Source: a virus
Strand: one strand, 5' to 3'
Length of the DNA: 41,989 nt
Virus record (IMG/VR): IMGVR_UViG_3300046001_005607
Span: 1 to 41,989 of that record
The translations under genes were made by a program, and so were the position numbers. Below the pieces are notes generated by a model, which made no database searches, was not told where the DNA came from, and saw only the letters and a list, made by a program, of their open reading frames with translations. Positions 34,016 through 41,755 of the stretch are shown here, piece after piece. How positions within the stretch are numbered: position 1 is the stretch's first letter; the number at the start of each line of letters is the position of its first letter.

Positions 34016-34023
34016 CTAAATAT

Positions 34024-34042
34024 AGTATAATGTAGTTCGTTA
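34024..34042 (-). promoter_or_regulatory. Bipartite promoter TAACGAAC-N5-TATACT before gp43
   Basis: On the minus strand, TAACGAAC (34042-34035), 5 nt and TATACT (34029-34024) are followed by 8 nt and the ATG at 34015. It lies in the short gap after the GT4 gene. Confidence 0.75.
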
Positions 34043-34058
34043 TGAATTCAATAGCGTC

Positions 34059-35294
34059 TTATGGATTCCAGCGTTTAAGATATTTACGATCTGGAGAGTT
34101 ATATGGAGTGTTTAGTGCTTCAAGATGACATCCAATATTTTCTTCATTCTCCATAATACGCGTTAAACCATACCCTCTCAATAGCTCGATGTTTTCTTTA
34201 TACTGTTTACGATTCTTATAACTTAAGATAGTTTCAATTTTAAATTTAAGTTCTTCAGCAGATTTAAATCTAAGACTTTCTGGAGCAGTACTATATGTAA
34301 CAAGGTCTTGGCATAGGCAGGGAATACCTAATACCGCGGCCTCAACAAACTTAATATCTGACTTAGATTTATTAAAGTTATTGTCTTGTAAAGGTGCAAT
34401 CATAATTTGGGCTTGCAAGCTAGCAATAAATTTAGGATAGTTAAGTAAGTTCTGCCAAGGATGAAATTCAATATCTCCCGACTTAACGTATTCTAGTAGG
34501 GGTGGAGGAAAAGCTCCAACGAAAACCCACTTATATTTGTGACGTGTGTCAATAACTAGCTTGAGAACATGTTCAAAGTCATCCTTACCACTAACCTTAT
34601 TATCCACATCATAATGAGCGCCAGAACCAGTATAAAGGATTCTTGGTTTCTTATAGTGCTGATCATAAGCATCAACTACTCTACGTCTACTGTAAAGATG
34701 ACCCATCCAGAAGTCTGGAACGAAGTTAGGTAATACTGTAATTTCCTGCTTTCCGGTACGAGCAGTGTATAGGTCTTTCATATACTGACACGTAACGGTG
34801 ACCTCATCGCACATATTAATAATGTCAATACAATTCTGTCTAATTCCTCCTCCAACAAACGCAGATTTAAATTTATTATAATCTGGAATATCCTCTTCAA
34901 ATACTACATCATCTACTTCATATATTAATTTAAACCCATGTTCTTTTTGAATACCTTTAAGAAAGGCAACAAAATCTTTTTGAGCTTTACTTGCTTGTCT
35001 TTGAATTTTAATGCACTTAATACCTTGATACCAGCGCGGGTCAAATACCATGCTCGTTAGCGAAGAAGAACAACCGTTACCTCTTATATTAATTAATTGT
35101 TCTGGCCAGAGCATACGCCAGTGACCACAACCAGTTAAGTCACCGAGATAGTTTAAATATCTCGGTAGACCTAGTTCACCGGGCGATATAGGAGATGATG
35201 GTGCCTTGAGCGGTAGAAAAGAATTGATTCCTGGTCTGCTTGCGAACGGAGACGCAAAAGGATATGCAAAGGGTTGAGGTAACATTAGCGACAT
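34059..35294 (-). CDS. GT-B glycosyltransferase (GT4-like)
   Basis: This 411-residue protein has a Pro/Phe-rich N-terminus (LPQPFAYPFASPFASRPG) followed by a GT-B fold. FKLIYEVDDVVFEEDIPDY and VTCQYMKDLY fit the N-terminal half. KPRILYTGSGAHYD, KWVFVGAFPPP, IEFHPWQNLLNYPKFIASL and SDIKFVEAAVLGIPCLCQD (~317-335) are the GT4 donor-site pattern. The acceptor is unknown. It is encoded between gp46 and gp43, so it is probably early. The start at 35294 or the ATG three codons later are both possible. This is the third unrelated glycosyltransferase in the window. Confidence 0.75.
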   Translation of the reverse strand: MSLMLPQPFAYPFASPFASRPGINSFLPLKAPSSPISPGELGLPRYLNYLGDLTGCGHWRMLWPEQLINIRGNGCSSSLTSMVFDPRWYQGIKCIKIQRQASKAQKDFVAFLKGIQKEHGFKLIYEVDDVVFEEDIPDYNKFKSAFVGGGIRQNCIDIINMCDEVTVTCQYMKDLYTARTGKQEITVLPNFVPDFWMGHLYSRRRVVDAYDQHYKKPRILYTGSGAHYDVDNKVSGKDDFEHVLKLVIDTRHKYKWVFVGAFPPPLLEYVKSGDIEFHPWQNLLNYPKFIASLQAQIMIAPLQDNNFNKSKSDIKFVEAAVLGIPCLCQDLVTYSTAPESLRFKSAEELKFKIETILSYKNRKQYKENIELLRGYGLTRIMENEENIGCHLEALNTPYNSPDRKYLKRWNP

Positions 35295-35330
35295 ATATTA
35301 TGTTATGTCACAATGTTAGAAATTCAATAG

Positions 35331-37154
35331 TTAAATCTCTATATAATCAAGTCTTCTTGTTATACCGTTACTTTTCTCAAGATAAATTACGTCACCAGTA
35401 ACAGATTTAATAGATTCCTTACGATGTGAGATAATAATATTACATTCATCTAACTCTTCAACTCTCTCTTTAAGAATAGTTGTGATTAGTTCAATACCCT
35501 TTTCATCAAAAGATGAATCGAATAACTCATCATATATTGCAATATTATATCTTACTTCACCCTGCATTCTTCTTAGATCAGAAAAAGTAAACAAACAGGC
35601 AAGGTCAATAGCTTTACGCTCAGCTCCAGAAAAGTTAAAGTAAGAGCATACTTTATTCTTTTCATTTAAAATCTCCTCCTCAAAATACTCGTTAAAGATA
35701 CAGATACAGTTTGAGTCTAATTTTTTAAGAAAATATAGCAATCTACCATTAAGAGTTTCGAGTAGTTTGTTAACAATATAAGATTTTACCCCTTCCTCAC
35801 TAACAATATATTTAACAATATCTAACTTACTAAGCTGCTTATTAAGAGTTTCACCTACAGTTGACATTTCAGCTACTCTTATTTCTGTATCACTAATTAA
35901 TTTATCGAATGTGGTGTCATTACTCTCAATAGCTAAGATATCTGAATCAAGCTCATCTAACCACTCTTTAAGCTGATCAATACGTTGCTGCTTGTTTACT
36001 TTATCTTGCTTCGAAAGATTATGTTTAGATATAGTTTGATGTGAACTAGCTATAATATTCTTAATACGCTTCTTCTTATCTACATATTCTTCCAGCTCAG
36101 TAGTTTTCTCTTTTACATTAGTAGCAAGTCGTACTATGTCACTTTTTAGCTTTTCCTTCTCTTGCTTTATAAATGCAAGGTCGTGTTCTTCAATACCTCT
36201 TAAACAGACTTCACATTTATGCTCTGACGTTCCTATCTTCTTATAAGTGGATTGCATATCAGTAATCTTTTGTTTACTAACAGCTATCTCTACATTAATA
36301 TTTGAAATATACTCGTCACACTTATCTACCCCCCTTTCATAATCTTTAATATTTTTCTCAATGTCGTTGAAGTTAATACTAGATGATCCATTAGTATTGT
36401 CTAGATTGTTAATATAATCGGTTATGGTTTGTATCTCAGCTAGGTTGCTTTCTCTGCGACTGTAATATAGCTCTTTCTTTTCCTTTCTCTTAGCTAGTGT
36501 ATTTTCACGTTGATGGGTGTAGTTCTTAAGGTTTTGATTAACTTCACCAAACTTAGCTTGATGAGTATCAAGCTCTCTCTTCGTATCATTATACTCAGAG
36601 CGTAAACGAGAAATCATTTCACTAAATACCTCAAGTCCAAAAATATCCTCAATAAACTTACGCTTATCAACCTTACTCTTAGCCATAAACGGCACCGCAT
36701 TATTGACTGTCATAATAACACAGTTTTGAAATATGGCAGGAGACGCATTTATGATATCACAAATATGTTTTGTGGTATTACTAGTGCTATCTAGAGTGAT
36801 GTCTATATCATCTTCGAACAGCTGAACCTTTGTAGGGTTCATATACCTAACAATCTTATATTGTTTAGTTGACGCAGGTGTAATAAGCTCGAAGTCAAGT
36901 TCTACTTGAGTCTTACCACCAGTTACATTATTAGGAATTAAGTCCTTTTTAATTTCTCTTAGGGTCTCACCAAAGATAGCAAAGTAAATAATCTCAGCAA
37001 CGCAAGACTTACCTACACCATTACGACGATCAGGCTTATCTTTATTACAACCAGTAATAACATGTAATCCCTTTTTAAAATTAACTGCTACCGGTTCTTC
37101 GCCGATAGATAGAAAGTTCTTTGCTACTACTCTTTTAAAGTTAACGTATTTCAT
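35331..37154 (-). CDS. 46: Recombination nuclease ATPase subunit (gp46, SbcC/Rad50-like)
   Basis: The product has about 607 residues from the ATG at 37154, which shares its A with the gp47 stop (TAATG). A GTG three codons upstream is the alternative. Walker A is GCNKDKPDRRNGVGKS (~36-50). Long coiled coils flank a zinc hook, HKCEVCLRG (two Cys). The C-terminal lobe has the ABC signature FSGAERKAIDLAC and Walker B NIAIYDELFDSS. With gp47 it resects DNA ends for recombination-dependent replication. The length is close to T4 gp46 (560). Confidence 0.9.
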   Translation of the reverse strand: MKYVNFKRVVAKNFLSIGEEPVAVNFKKGLHVITGCNKDKPDRRNGVGKSCVAEIIYFAIFGETLREIKKDLIPNNVTGGKTQVELDFELITPASTKQYKIVRYMNPTKVQLFEDDIDITLDSTSNTTKHICDIINASPAIFQNCVIMTVNNAVPFMAKSKVDKRKFIEDIFGLEVFSEMISRLRSEYNDTKRELDTHQAKFGEVNQNLKNYTHQRENTLAKRKEKKELYYSRRESNLAEIQTITDYINNLDNTNGSSSINFNDIEKNIKDYERGVDKCDEYISNINVEIAVSKQKITDMQSTYKKIGTSEHKCEVCLRGIEEHDLAFIKQEKEKLKSDIVRLATNVKEKTTELEEYVDKKKRIKNIIASSHQTISKHNLSKQDKVNKQQRIDQLKEWLDELDSDILAIESNDTTFDKLISDTEIRVAEMSTVGETLNKQLSKLDIVKYIVSEEGVKSYIVNKLLETLNGRLLYFLKKLDSNCICIFNEYFEEEILNEKNKVCSYFNFSGAERKAIDLACLFTFSDLRRMQGEVRYNIAIYDELFDSSFDEKGIELITTILKERVEELDECNIIISHRKESIKSVTGDVIYLEKSNGITRRLDYIEI

Positions 37155-38209
37155 TATGAGCACTTACGATATAAATCGAGAGTATAATCAATTATATCCT
37201 TCTTTTCTTCAATATCTAGCAAATTAATAAAGTCTGTTATAGCTTGACTTACATCAATACCAGACATGTCCTCTTTATGCTTACTATCGTCTAAAATTCG
37301 ATTAAAGTTAATATCATAGTCTACTGTGACACTTTCAGGTTTAAGTAGACTTAGCTTGCTGAGAAGGACATTCATATCCTCTTGACATATATTCTTATCT
37401 ACTTTTAACTTAACAATATTATTAGCCACTATGTGTTTAACTCTACTAGTAATACTACCTTCCTCAACGAGCTCACTTAGTGTAAGTTTTTCATATAAGG
37501 GAGATATTTTATTTTCAATAAAATCATACTCCATTGAATCGAGATCTAAAATATGATAACCTTTACTATTACCTGCATCACCAAAGTCCATTTGAAAGGG
37601 ATTACCAACATATAAAATAGTACCTGTACTATAGACTTTTTCGTGTCTAGTATGAAAGTGACCTGAGAAAACTAATTTAGATTTAGCTAATAGATCTTTT
37701 ACTTTAATGCCCTCTTCACATATCTTAGTGCTATTAACTTTAAAGGTCTCAATCTCGAAGTGACCAAATATAACATCACATTTAGATATATCCTCGACGT
37801 TTGTATTCCAAGGACAGAATGTAATAGTTTTATCAAACCATTCCACTGATGTAATACTATCGAATATGTTTACATTCTTACGATTTTTAAAAATAGAAAG
37901 TGATGTAACATCTGTTCGATGTTTAAAGTACATATCATGATTACCCGGTATAGCGAAAATATTAAACTCTTGAAGTATGTCTAGTATGTTAGCTGATACC
38001 TGTAAGGTATTAACAGATATCTCACTTCTATTATGATGCCAATCACCACAGAATATAATATCTTTAATATTACGTTTATTAAGATCTACTTTTAACCAAT
38101 TAGCCCATTCAATAGCTATATTATGCCAAAATGTGCTATTAGAGTGAACACCAAGGTGCAGATCTGATATTATAGCTATTTTAGCTTTCTTCGCTGTTGT
38201 AACCGTCAT
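37154..38209 (-). CDS. 47: Recombination nuclease subunit (gp47, SbcD/Mre11-like)
   Basis: This 351-residue metallophosphoesterase has all five motifs: SDLHLG (D16, H18), CGDWHHNR (D56), PGNHD (N90, H91), FGHFE (H150) and SGHFHTRH (H184, H186). These bind the two metal ions of Mre11-type nucleases. The length matches T4 gp47 (339). It overlaps gp55 upstream by 29 bp and gp46 downstream by the TAATG junction, so the three are translated together. Confidence 0.92.
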   Translation of the reverse strand: MTVTTAKKAKIAIISDLHLGVHSNSTFWHNIAIEWANWLKVDLNKRNIKDIIFCGDWHHNRSEISVNTLQVSANILDILQEFNIFAIPGNHDMYFKHRTDVTSLSIFKNRKNVNIFDSITSVEWFDKTITFCPWNTNVEDISKCDVIFGHFEIETFKVNSTKICEEGIKVKDLLAKSKLVFSGHFHTRHEKVYSTGTILYVGNPFQMDFGDAGNSKGYHILDLDSMEYDFIENKISPLYEKLTLSELVEEGSITSRVKHIVANNIVKLKVDKNICQEDMNVLLSKLSLLKPESVTVDYDINFNRILDDSKHKEDMSGIDVSQAITDFINLLDIEEKKDIIDYTLDLYRKCS

Positions 38210-38633
38210 AATAGTCTGAGTCCATAGGTTTAACGTAAATTGAGTGACCGCTACCTGCAGAAGAGTCTATCATACTATCTTCATACACTCTATCTCTATA
38301 GTTTTTAAGAGTTTCGTGATGACGCTTTTCCTTTTTAATTCGGTTAATAAAAGCGTGAAAAGCGATTGTAGTAAAATAAGAGAAAGGGTTTGAGTTAGCG
38401 TCAAAATTATATTTTTTAAATTTGAGAGCGCTATACATCTTAATAAGCGCATCACCAATCATTTCCTCCTTATAGGAGTAGTTAATAAATGACGGATTAA
38501 AGCTTAGACCATAAGCTATTTTTTTAATATTTTCTGCAAGATCGTCAGTTAATATATCGGTATCATAATACACCTGAAGAGAGTCCTTAAACTCCTTAGG
38601 TATTACATAAAATTCTTTTACTCCCTTAGCCAT
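38181..38633 (-). CDS. 55: Late sigma factor (T4 gp55-like), short C-terminus
   Basis: The ATG at 38633 (MAKGVKEFYV) gives 150 residues. A TTG at 38666 overlapping the uvsW stop is possible but less likely. IKKIAYGLSFNPSFINYSY, then KEEMIGDALIKMYSALKF and FDANSNPFSYFTTIAFHAFI followed by NRIKKEKRHHE, align well with the T4 gp55 core that binds RNA polymerase and the late -10 box. T4 gp55 continues to a hydrophobic sliding-clamp-binding tail (SLDFLYE). Here the protein ends DYYDGYNSEES with no such motif. It would direct host polymerase to the TATAAATA boxes seen upstream of the plus-strand genes. Confidence 0.85.
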   Translation of the reverse strand: MAKGVKEFYVIPKEFKDSLQVYYDTDILTDDLAENIKKIAYGLSFNPSFINYSYKEEMIGDALIKMYSALKFKKYNFDANSNPFSYFTTIAFHAFINRIKKEKRHHETLKNYRDRVYEDSMIDSSAGSGHSIYVKPMDSDYYDGYNSEES

Positions 38634-38662
38634 ATCTAATAATATGGGAGGTTGTAATAATA

Positions 38663-40099
38663 TCAAGGCTGTATAATATTTTTAATAGAGTATTCTATCT
38701 TTTCTACAGTATATATATCCTGTCTTTTGTTACAATGTGCTTTGCCATACTTAAGATTGTCACATATATCTATAATATTGAGCTTAGTCTTACTCTCATG
38801 CTGTCGTAGACCGCGGCCAATAGATTGAACCGTCCTTACAAAGGACTTACCACCAGCAGCAAATATAATATTATGCAGATTCTTAATGTTGACCCCGGTA
38901 GAGAAAATAGCACTGATAGCAACACATATAATATTGCTATGTTCCTCCATTAAATTTTTAATACGCTCTCTCTCCTCTACTTCAATCTCACCTCTTATAT
39001 AAAAAACTTGTCTTTCACTTATATTACTCAGGTAATTAAACATTGACTCACCATGAGCTAGATGATTAACAAGTACAAGAGTATTGTTGTTTAGTCTCTT
39101 GCAGATAGTACCAATAACCTCATTACGATATTTATTATCGTATATAAATGACAATTCATCTCGATATTCATTATCAGTTAACCTTAATGGCTTACATTTA
39201 TAAGTAATATCTAGTATTTTAACTTGTACATTGACAAGAAAGTGTTCTGATCTTAATTCATAACTAGACTTTTCGAAAATAACTGGTCCAAATTTACCAA
39301 TAATATTCCATTTATCTATTTGTTCTTCCGGTAGTGTACCTGTAAAGCCAAACTTGTTTTTCGTCTTTATCTTAGATACAATTTTAGTGATTTCGTTACC
39401 TGACTTTACCTTATGGCATTCATCAACAATTAGCAGATCTACGAATTTAAGAAAGTCATTATCCTCAAACTTGCTCTGCAGAATACCAGTATTACATATT
39501 ATTACATTAGCAGTAAGGTCTGGAGTTATACTACCGGTCCATCTAGTAGTCTTAAAGTTTACACCGCAATTTAAAAACTCATTATAAGTTTGAGTTACAA
39601 GACCTAAATCAGGTACAATTAATAAACACTTAAATGTATTTTTATTATTATTGTTATTAAAAAAGCTCTCTATAAGAGCAGCTGTAATAAACGTCTTACC
39701 AGCACCTGTACCTAACACACAAACCCCTCTACCAAACTTAAGAGCCTTTACTATTACCTCTCTTTGATAATCTCTTAGAGATAATTTAAAGTCACCACTA
39801 AGAGTGAAATCGTTACTACTATTTAATACTTTTTGCAGACTATCACTTATAGATATATCAGCAACTACTTGAATTTGTATGAGATATTTTCTTATATCCC
39901 AGTACATTCCTAGATCACATGTACCAGTAGGAGTTATAATATACTTTCTACGAGCTACGAACATTCCACGGCGACGAGCAAATACAGCTCCCTTATTGTC
40001 TACACTAAAGTGCTCTCTTACTTGAGTAAACACATCACTATCGTCACAGATAAAGGTAAGTTTATCTGTTGTCTGCTTGTAGTCAAACTTAATTATCAC
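38663..40099 (-). CDS. uvsW: Superfamily 2 DNA helicase (T4 UvsW-like)
   Basis: This 478-residue helicase has motif I LGTGAGKT (129-136), motif II DECHK (226-230), motif III FGFTGTLPE and motif VI QSIGRGLRQ. An N-terminal ~100-residue region fits the UvsW accessory domain. T4 UvsW unwinds R-loops and branched recombination intermediates and helps the shift from origin to recombination-dependent replication. The GTG start is 1 bp from the uvsY stop. The uvsW/uvsY neighbourhood is shared with T4. The length is close to T4 UvsW (503). Confidence 0.9.
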   Translation of the reverse strand: MIIKFDYKQTTDKLTFICDDSDVFTQVREHFSVDNKGAVFARRRGMFVARRKYIITPTGTCDLGMYWDIRKYLIQIQVVADISISDSLQKVLNSSNDFTLSGDFKLSLRDYQREVIVKALKFGRGVCVLGTGAGKTFITAALIESFFNNNNNKNTFKCLLIVPDLGLVTQTYNEFLNCGVNFKTTRWTGSITPDLTANVIICNTGILQSKFEDNDFLKFVDLLIVDECHKVKSGNEITKIVSKIKTKNKFGFTGTLPEEQIDKWNIIGKFGPVIFEKSSYELRSEHFLVNVQVKILDITYKCKPLRLTDNEYRDELSFIYDNKYRNEVIGTICKRLNNNTLVLVNHLAHGESMFNYLSNISERQVFYIRGEIEVEERERIKNLMEEHSNIICVAISAIFSTGVNIKNLHNIIFAAGGKSFVRTVQSIGRGLRQHESKTKLNIIDICDNLKYGKAHCNKRQDIYTVEKIEYSIKNIIQP

Positions 40100-40498
40100 T
40101 TAGGCTTGTTCTGACTGGTTAATCTGTATGATGTTTCGTATCTCCCAATGCATACTAGCGAATATCTTCTCTACCTTTTCGAGATATTCAATAATATAAT
40201 CGAACTCTCTAATTTGATCATTAATGTCTTCAATCTCTTTTGAGCTCTCTGCTGCAATATCAGCTGTTACCGAGGTCATCTTGATAGGACTTAGCTCTAC
40301 AATACGCTTTGATATATCTTTCTTTAGACTCTTCTTATCTCTTAGTAAGTTATTACGTTTAATCTTTGCATCAATAAGACGAGCTACCCAAAAATGCTTT
40401 CTTGAAGGTAATCTAAGCTGTACCTCTTTAATATTAAAATCATTAACAATGAGATCCTGCTTAATCTCCTCGATATATCTTTCCATGATGCTCATCAT
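40100..40498 (-). CDS. uvsY: Recombination mediator (T4 UvsY-like)
   Basis: The first of three close ATGs (40498, 40495, 40486) gives 132 residues. The last, MERYIEEIKQDL, aligns best with the T4 start. A longer frame to 40531 would overlap the divergent gene. The protein is helical and charged, with RKHFWVARLIDAKIKRNNL resembling the conserved K-W region of UvsY and a long C-terminal helix (IREFDYIIEYLEKVEKIF). Size (T4 137 aa) and position beside uvsW support the call. UvsY loads UvsX onto gp32-coated ssDNA. Confidence 0.7.
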   Translation of the reverse strand: MMSIMERYIEEIKQDLIVNDFNIKEVQLRLPSRKHFWVARLIDAKIKRNNLLRDKKSLKKDISKRIVELSPIKMTSVTADIAAESSKEIEDINDQIREFDYIIEYLEKVEKIFASMHWEIRNIIQINQSEQA

Positions 40499-40518
40499 AC
40501 AATATAAGTATATATAAG
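40499..40518. promoter_or_regulatory. 20-bp divergent promoter between uvsY and the 40519 gene
   Basis: Only 20 bp of pure AT-rich sequence separate the ATG at 40519 (plus) from the first ATG of uvsY (minus, 40498). On the plus strand it reads TATAAGTA then TATATAAG. On the minus strand TATACT lies 8 nt before the uvsY ATG. Each strand thus has a -10-like box at the spacing seen elsewhere in the window. There is no room for an ordinary 5' leader. Confidence 0.5.
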
Positions 40519-40785
40519 ATGGACTCAACAAGTAAGTTTGAAAAAGCCTTTATTAATATTTTAGAAGAAGATACTTCGACGGGAGGTGCACTCGGTACTT
40601 CAGAAGGAGGATTTGATCCAGCTGTTAATATAAATTCATCAGACTTTTATGCACGTGGTGATGCAAGAGTTCCAAAGGGTGGTAAGACTATACAACGTCG
40701 TTCTGGTATACCTACTATTTTAAAGAGAAAGAGATCTAAAAAGAAGTCGAAAAAGAGGAAACGAGTCATTAATACTTCATTGTGA
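40519..40785 (+). CDS. Probable packaged DNA-binding head protein, Lys/Arg-rich tail
   Basis: This 88-residue protein starts MDSTSKFEKAFINILEE, almost the same as the 18078 product. The helix is followed by an L/I-x-E site of the kind cut by T4 prohead protease. The middle is Gly/Asp/Ser-rich. The C-terminal ~28 residues are extremely basic (LKRKRSKKKSKKRKR), as expected for a protein that binds packaged DNA. No enzyme motif. It is translationally coupled to a GIY-YIG gene by a 4-bp overlap. Assignment as an internal head protein is inference from N-terminus, charge and late-type context. Confidence 0.5.
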   Translation: MDSTSKFEKAFINILEEDTSTGGALGTSEGGFDPAVNINSSDFYARGDARVPKGGKTIQRRSGIPTILKRKRSKKKSKKRKRVINTSL

Positions 40786-41192
40786 TAGATACAGGACACT
40801 GGACTACAGAATTACTTCTTGAAAGTGATCATCAACCTTATGGTTTTATATATGTTATATCAAATAACGTAACTAACAAGAAGTATATTGGTAAGAAGCA
40901 GTGTTTGTCGGTGTTTAAGCGTAAGCCACTAAAAGGTAAGAAGAACAAGCGACATGAAATTGTAGAAACCGATTGGAAATCATACACGTCATCATCATTA
41001 GAGCTTAATAAAGATATTGAGTTATATGGTAAAGATAAATTTACCTTTAAAATTGTTAAGTGGTGCGAGTCAAAGGCTGAGCTTGCATATTTTGAGGCTA
41101 AAATGCAATTTGAATGTGATGTATTGTTTAGAGATGACTACTATAACGGTATTATTAACTGTAGGCTATGCAGATTTAAGATAAAAAGTTAA
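40782..41192 (+). CDS. GIY-YIG nuclease, SegE-like
   Basis: This 136-residue protein starts at a GTG overlapping the previous stop (GTGA). The GIY-YIG core appears as GFIYVISN (21-28) and KKYIGKK (33-39). WKSYTSSSLELNKDIELYGK and LAYFEAKMQFECDVLF supply the conserved helix with Glu, and YYNGIINCRL the final Asn. This matches the SegE-type phage family. No DNA-binding domain is attached, so it may be a free-standing homing enzyme or a structure-specific nuclease. Coupling to a putative head protein is unusual for a homing enzyme. Confidence 0.7.
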   Translation: MIDTGHWTTELLLESDHQPYGFIYVISNNVTNKKYIGKKQCLSVFKRKPLKGKKNKRHEIVETDWKSYTSSSLELNKDIELYGKDKFTFKIVKWCESKAELAYFEAKMQFECDVLFRDDYYNGIINCRLCRFKIKS

Positions 41193-41212
41193 AAATAGTC
41201 TTATTGCACTAA

Positions 41213-41231
41213 TAACGAACTTGTATACAAT
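41213..41231 (+). promoter_or_regulatory. Bipartite promoter TAACGAAC-N5-TACAAT, plus strand
   Basis: TAACGAAC (41213-41220), 5 nt and TACAAT (41226-41231) end 9 nt before the ATG at 41241. It is the only plus-strand copy of the element that precedes gp43, gp41 and the 17309 gene, with identical spacing. It suggests that the 41241 gene is early or middle. Confidence 0.65.
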
Positions 41232-41240
41232 TGTTTTATA

Positions 41241-41747
41241 ATGATAGATCTTATACTATCTAATTATAATATATTATTAATAAGTTCTAGTATAATAATT
41301 GATATAGCACATAAAGATACAGTTAAGTTTTGTATTGATATAGGATTAGAGTGTGAGTTTAGGAAGAAAGATATAAAGAATCTATATTACAATTTCTTTA
41401 TATATAATTTGTGCGAGATTATAAGGAATAATAAAACCAATTATAGAGTTGTTGTATACCATGATACATCACAGGTAGTAGAATCGCATGATTTATATAT
41501 GGTTAATAAGGTTAGTAATATACTGCCGGTTACTGTAATTAATAACGAACTTGATATTTACATATTCTACAAATTAGCTATTAATAAGGATGCTGAATCG
41601 ATAGTAATTTTAGATAAGCTTAAAGTTCCTGATGCTTTAAACTTAAATTTGCAAAAACTTAAGAGATTCCTAAAAACCAATAACTTAAAGTTTTTAAACG
41701 ATACCTATTTTAAATCTATCCAAACTAAAATGGCTCTTTACACATAA
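41241..41747 (+). CDS. Protein of unknown function (168 aa)
   Basis: This 168-residue protein is rich in Ile, Asn, Leu and Lys. A hydrophobic N-terminal strand region (IDLILSNYNILLISSSIIID) is more like a beta-alpha core than a membrane segment. VVVYHDTSQVVESHDLYMVN (central) and SIVILDKLKVPDALNLNLQK (C-terminal) follow. No family is recognised and no catalytic signature is certain. Its promoter is the bipartite early/middle type, unlike its late-type neighbours, so it probably belongs functionally to the replication phase. Its stop codon is embedded in the next late box. Confidence 0.55.
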   Translation: MIDLILSNYNILLISSSIIIDIAHKDTVKFCIDIGLECEFRKKDIKNLYYNFFIYNLCEIIRNNKTNYRVVVYHDTSQVVESHDLYMVNKVSNILPVTVINNELDIYIFYKLAINKDAESIVILDKLKVPDALNLNLQKLKRFLKTNNLKFLNDTYFKSIQTKMALYT

Positions 41748-41750
41748 ATA
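41743..41750 (+). promoter_or_regulatory. Late promoter (CATAAATA) for the 41756 gene
   Basis: CATAAATA includes the TAA stop of the previous gene and ends 5 nt before the ATG at 41756. It has the same stop/promoter overlap seen at 13834 and 14059. Confidence 0.6.
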
Positions 41751-41755
41751 CTAGT

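Noticed and set aside
41543-41550. A further TAACGAAC inside the 41241 gene
   Set aside because: There is no -10-like box at the 5-nt spacing (ATTTAC follows) and no start codon nearby, so it was not counted as a promoter.
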